This document shows positions 7,377 through 8,490 of a DNA stretch of 8,490 bases, piece by piece. Each line of letters starts with the position of its first letter. Within the stretch, counting starts at the first letter, position 1. The position numbers and the translations under genes are program-made. The stretch is from Nitrospinota bacterium (GTDB taxonomy: Bacteria; JAUXIQ01), in NCBI GenBank assembly GCA_030620925.1, contig JAUXIQ010000065.1, positions 1 to 8,490 of the forward strand. Direction: 5' to 3'. The notes beneath the pieces are model-generated. The model saw only the letters and a list, made by a program, of their open reading frames with translations, made no database searches and was not told where the DNA came from.

Positions 7377-7399
7377 CTCTGATGAGGAAATACCCAGAG
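7377..7399 (-). promoter_or_regulatory. Possible hairpin covering the nusA ribosome binding site
   Basis: On the minus strand CTCTG (7399-7395) can pair with CAGAG (7381-7377), and CAGAG overlaps the AGAGGG ribosome binding site of nusA. Only five base pairs with a 13-base loop, so stability is modest. An alternative 6-bp stem, CATACA with TGTATG (7427-7406), lies just upstream. Confidence 0.22.
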
Positions 7400-7466
7400 T
7401 CATCTCATACATCTAATATGTTGTATGTTCACGCATCCGAAAAGGCCGATTCGCTTGCAGCGATTA

Positions 7467-7931
7467 CTAAAACTCGACCTCTAATTTCCCTTTCGATATC
7501 TGGGTGAAAGGAATTGAAACGACGTCGTCATCTACTACTACAACTACCCTCTCTTCTTCCAGCCCTTTCAGCCTGCCCACGAAGACTTTCCTTCCCTCTA
7601 TCGGCGCGTAAGTGTTTATCCTCACCATCCTGCCGTTGAACTTATTGTAATCCTCACGTCTCCATAACGGCCTGTCCAGGCCGGGCGATGAAACTTCCAG
7701 TGTATACGGACCGGTTATTACGTCCTCGACATCGAGAGTATGGCTCACCTGACTGCTTATACTCGCACAGTCGTCAACGGTTACCCCGTCCTCTTTGTCT
7801 ATAAAAATGCGAAGATACCAGCGGCCACGACCCTTTTTAAATTCCAGATAGGCTAGTTCCAACCCTTCCGACTCCAGGATGGGCTCCACCAGGTTCCGCA
7901 CCTTCTCCTCTACGTCAAATAACGCGCTCAT
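7467..7931 (-). CDS. rimP: Ribosome maturation factor RimP
   Basis: RimP binds the free 30S subunit and assists assembly of its head and central pseudoknot region. The protein has 154 residues, the usual length. The N-terminal alpha/beta domain (about 1-85) contains YLRIFIDKEDGVTVDDCASIS and the diagnostic TGPYTLEVSSPGLDRPL (73-89). The C-terminal SH3-like barrel (about 90-154) ends in the typical F-T-Q-I-S-K-G-K-L-E-V-E-F. The ATG at 7931 has only a weak AGG upstream and no alternative start codon in the preceding 29 bases. It is the first gene of the operon, 100 bases before nusA and separated from the upstream gene by a terminator. Confidence 0.97.
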   Translation of the reverse strand: MSALFDVEEKVRNLVEPILESEGLELAYLEFKKGRGRWYLRIFIDKEDGVTVDDCASISSQVSHTLDVEDVITGPYTLEVSSPGLDRPLWRREDYNKFNGRMVRINTYAPIEGRKVFVGRLKGLEEERVVVVVDDDVVSIPFTQISKGKLEVEF

Positions 7932-7994
7932 CTGTAAATAACCTGAGTCTTTTTTGAACCAAACCTACGGCTCAGACCCCAATTTCCCCTCCGA

Positions 7995-8023
7995 AGTATA
8001 AAGACAAAAAAGCTCCAGATAAA
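7995..8023 (-). promoter_or_regulatory. Weak candidate promoter for rimP operon, downstream of terminator
   Basis: TATACT (8000-7995) on the minus strand is a fair -10 box. At 17 bases upstream the -35 position reads TTTATC (8023-8018), a poor match. Its value is position: it is the only plausible -10 element I see between the terminator and rimP. It would give a leader of about 55 bases beginning in GGAGGGG. Confidence 0.25.
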
Positions 8024-8046
8024 ACAAAAAGTGGGCACCAGCCCAC
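8021..8046 (-). terminator. Intrinsic terminator after the EthD-like gene
   Basis: On the minus strand GTGGGC (8046-8041), loop TGGT, GCCCAC (8036-8031), followed directly by TTTTTGTTTT (8030-8021). A GC-rich 6-bp stem, tetraloop and T tract make a standard intrinsic terminator. It lies 112 bases after the stop of the upstream gene and before rimP. Confidence 0.8.
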
Positions 8047-8079
8047 CTTATTTTCTAAGTAGACCCCTTTACGCATCAA

Positions 8080-8109
8080 TTTATACCAGTAGAAATAATA
8101 TTGCAACAA
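8080..8109 (-). promoter_or_regulatory. Candidate extended -10 promoter upstream of the terminator
   Basis: TTGTTG (8109-8104), 18 bases, then TATAAA (8085-8080) preceded by TGG (extended -10), on the minus strand. Transcription would begin near 8073 and meet the terminator about 30 bases later. It is either an attenuated rimP promoter or a chance match in AT-rich sequence. Confidence 0.25.
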
Positions 8110-8158
8110 GAATTTCTCTTAACACTTTCAGTCCATTACCCTGTCTGAACCACTTTCC

Positions 8159-8490
8159 TCAGACTACGTTTATCTCAAAACCGAGCATCACAGGGCCGCC
8201 GAAAAAGGGAGTATCCATTATCAACCTGTGGGAACCGTCGGAGTCCACGGTGTCCTCGGTCACGGCCTGGCCTTGTGGTGAGGCGAACGCCGAGAGGAGG
8301 GCTTCCTGGTCATGCCACCATAGTTCCGTGTATCTGTAAAACGAAGGCTCCTTATCTCCCGGCGCTTTGGTGCTGGTATAGGTAACGTAGCGGAGCAAGT
8401 CGGGCATTTTGGCCGCCAGCGGCACATGGTGCCCGAAGTACCACTCGTCCACCTCTTCTTTTGAAACGCCCTCAGGGTAGTTCATGGCCA
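8159..8490 (-). CDS. EthD-like dimeric alpha-beta-barrel protein, 5' end outside window
   Basis: The visible part resembles EthD-family proteins, small ferredoxin-like proteins that dimerise into an alpha-beta barrel; many have no known substrate. Evidence is N-Y-P-E-G-V-S-K-E-E-V-D-E-W-Y at the start, then F-G-H-H-V-P-L-A-A-K-M-P-D-L-L-R-Y. This is the pattern of a helix with a conserved His followed by P-L and a strand, as in EthD. A later YTELWWHDQEALLSAFASPQG also fits this fold. An ATG lies at 8485, but the reading frame stays open to the window edge and family members usually have one beta strand before this point. The real start is therefore probably outside. It has no evident link to the ribosome operon and ends 227 bases before rimP with a terminator between. 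Family assignment is by pattern only. Confidence 0.6.
   Translation of the reverse strand, partial: AMNYPEGVSKEEVDEWYFGHHVPLAAKMPDLLRYVTYTSTKAPGDKEPSFYRYTELWWHDQEALLSAFASPQGQAVTEDTVDSDGSHRLIMDTPFFGGPVMLGFEINVV

Noticed and set aside
7972-8076. 34-codon minus-strand frame (begins M-R-K-G-V-Y-L-E-N-K, hydrophobic second half) before rimP
   Set aside because: It runs through the terminator hairpin and T tract, which supply its Phe and Leu codons. It has no ribosome binding site, and the nearest promoter candidate would start transcription at about its first codon.
8031-8339. Plus-strand open frame in the intergenic region and EthD-like gene
   Set aside because: Antisense to a supported coding region with no ribosome binding site or domain.
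1-8490. Mobile element, CRISPR array, tRNA or rRNA gene, phage or defence genes
   Set aside because: No terminal inverted repeats, transposase motifs, regularly spaced long repeats, or tRNA/rRNA signatures; the strand-consistent housekeeping operon accounts for almost all bases.

Overview
The window holds one strand-consistent bacterial gene cluster, all read right to left (minus strand). It is the classical transcription/translation operon in the order rimP - nusA - ylxR - infB - ylxP (DUF503) - rbfA - truB - rpsO - pnp. It is preceded at the right edge by the 3' part of an unrelated small EthD-like gene. Base composition is moderate (near half G+C by eye). Starts are a mix of ATG, GTG and TTG, several with GGAGG-type ribosome binding sites. 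The DUF503 protein between infB and rbfA, and this gene order, are typical of Clostridia-like Bacillota, Desulfobacterota and deep Actinomycetota. I cannot place the organism more precisely from these proteins alone.

Layout, following transcription. 8490-8159: C-terminal part of a dimeric alpha-beta-barrel (EthD-like) protein. 8158-7932: a 227-base intergenic stretch with a clear intrinsic terminator (8046-8021), a candidate extended -10 promoter just before it and a weaker -10 element after it. 7931-7467: rimP. 7366-6017: nusA, ending in an acidic tail built from seven imperfect 27-bp repeats. 6003-5572: ylxR with a long C-terminal extension. 5497-3155: infB, with two IF2_N domains around a Lys/Ala/Pro then Glu/Pro-rich linker. 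3120-2824: ylxP. 2811-2446: rbfA. 2392-1430: truB. 1429-1328: an AT-rich spacer with a good candidate internal promoter. 1327-1058: rpsO. 994-1: the first 331 codons of pnp, running off the left edge.

Functionally the genes form one set. RimP and RbfA mature the 30S subunit, S15 is a primary 16S rRNA binder, and IF2 starts translation. NusA couples RNA polymerase to termination and antitermination. TruB makes tRNA pseudouridine-55, PNPase degrades RNA, and YlxR and YlxP are small RNA- or ribosome-associated accessories. ylxQ, nrnA and ribF, which sit in this cluster in many relatives, are absent from their usual slots.

This is mostly an ordinary housekeeping region and I see no sign of a new biological system. 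The points worth a second look are the repeat-built acidic tail of NusA, the charged two-block IF2 linker with its exact 24-bp repeat, the extended YlxR, and possible regulatory structure before rimP, nusA and rpsO.
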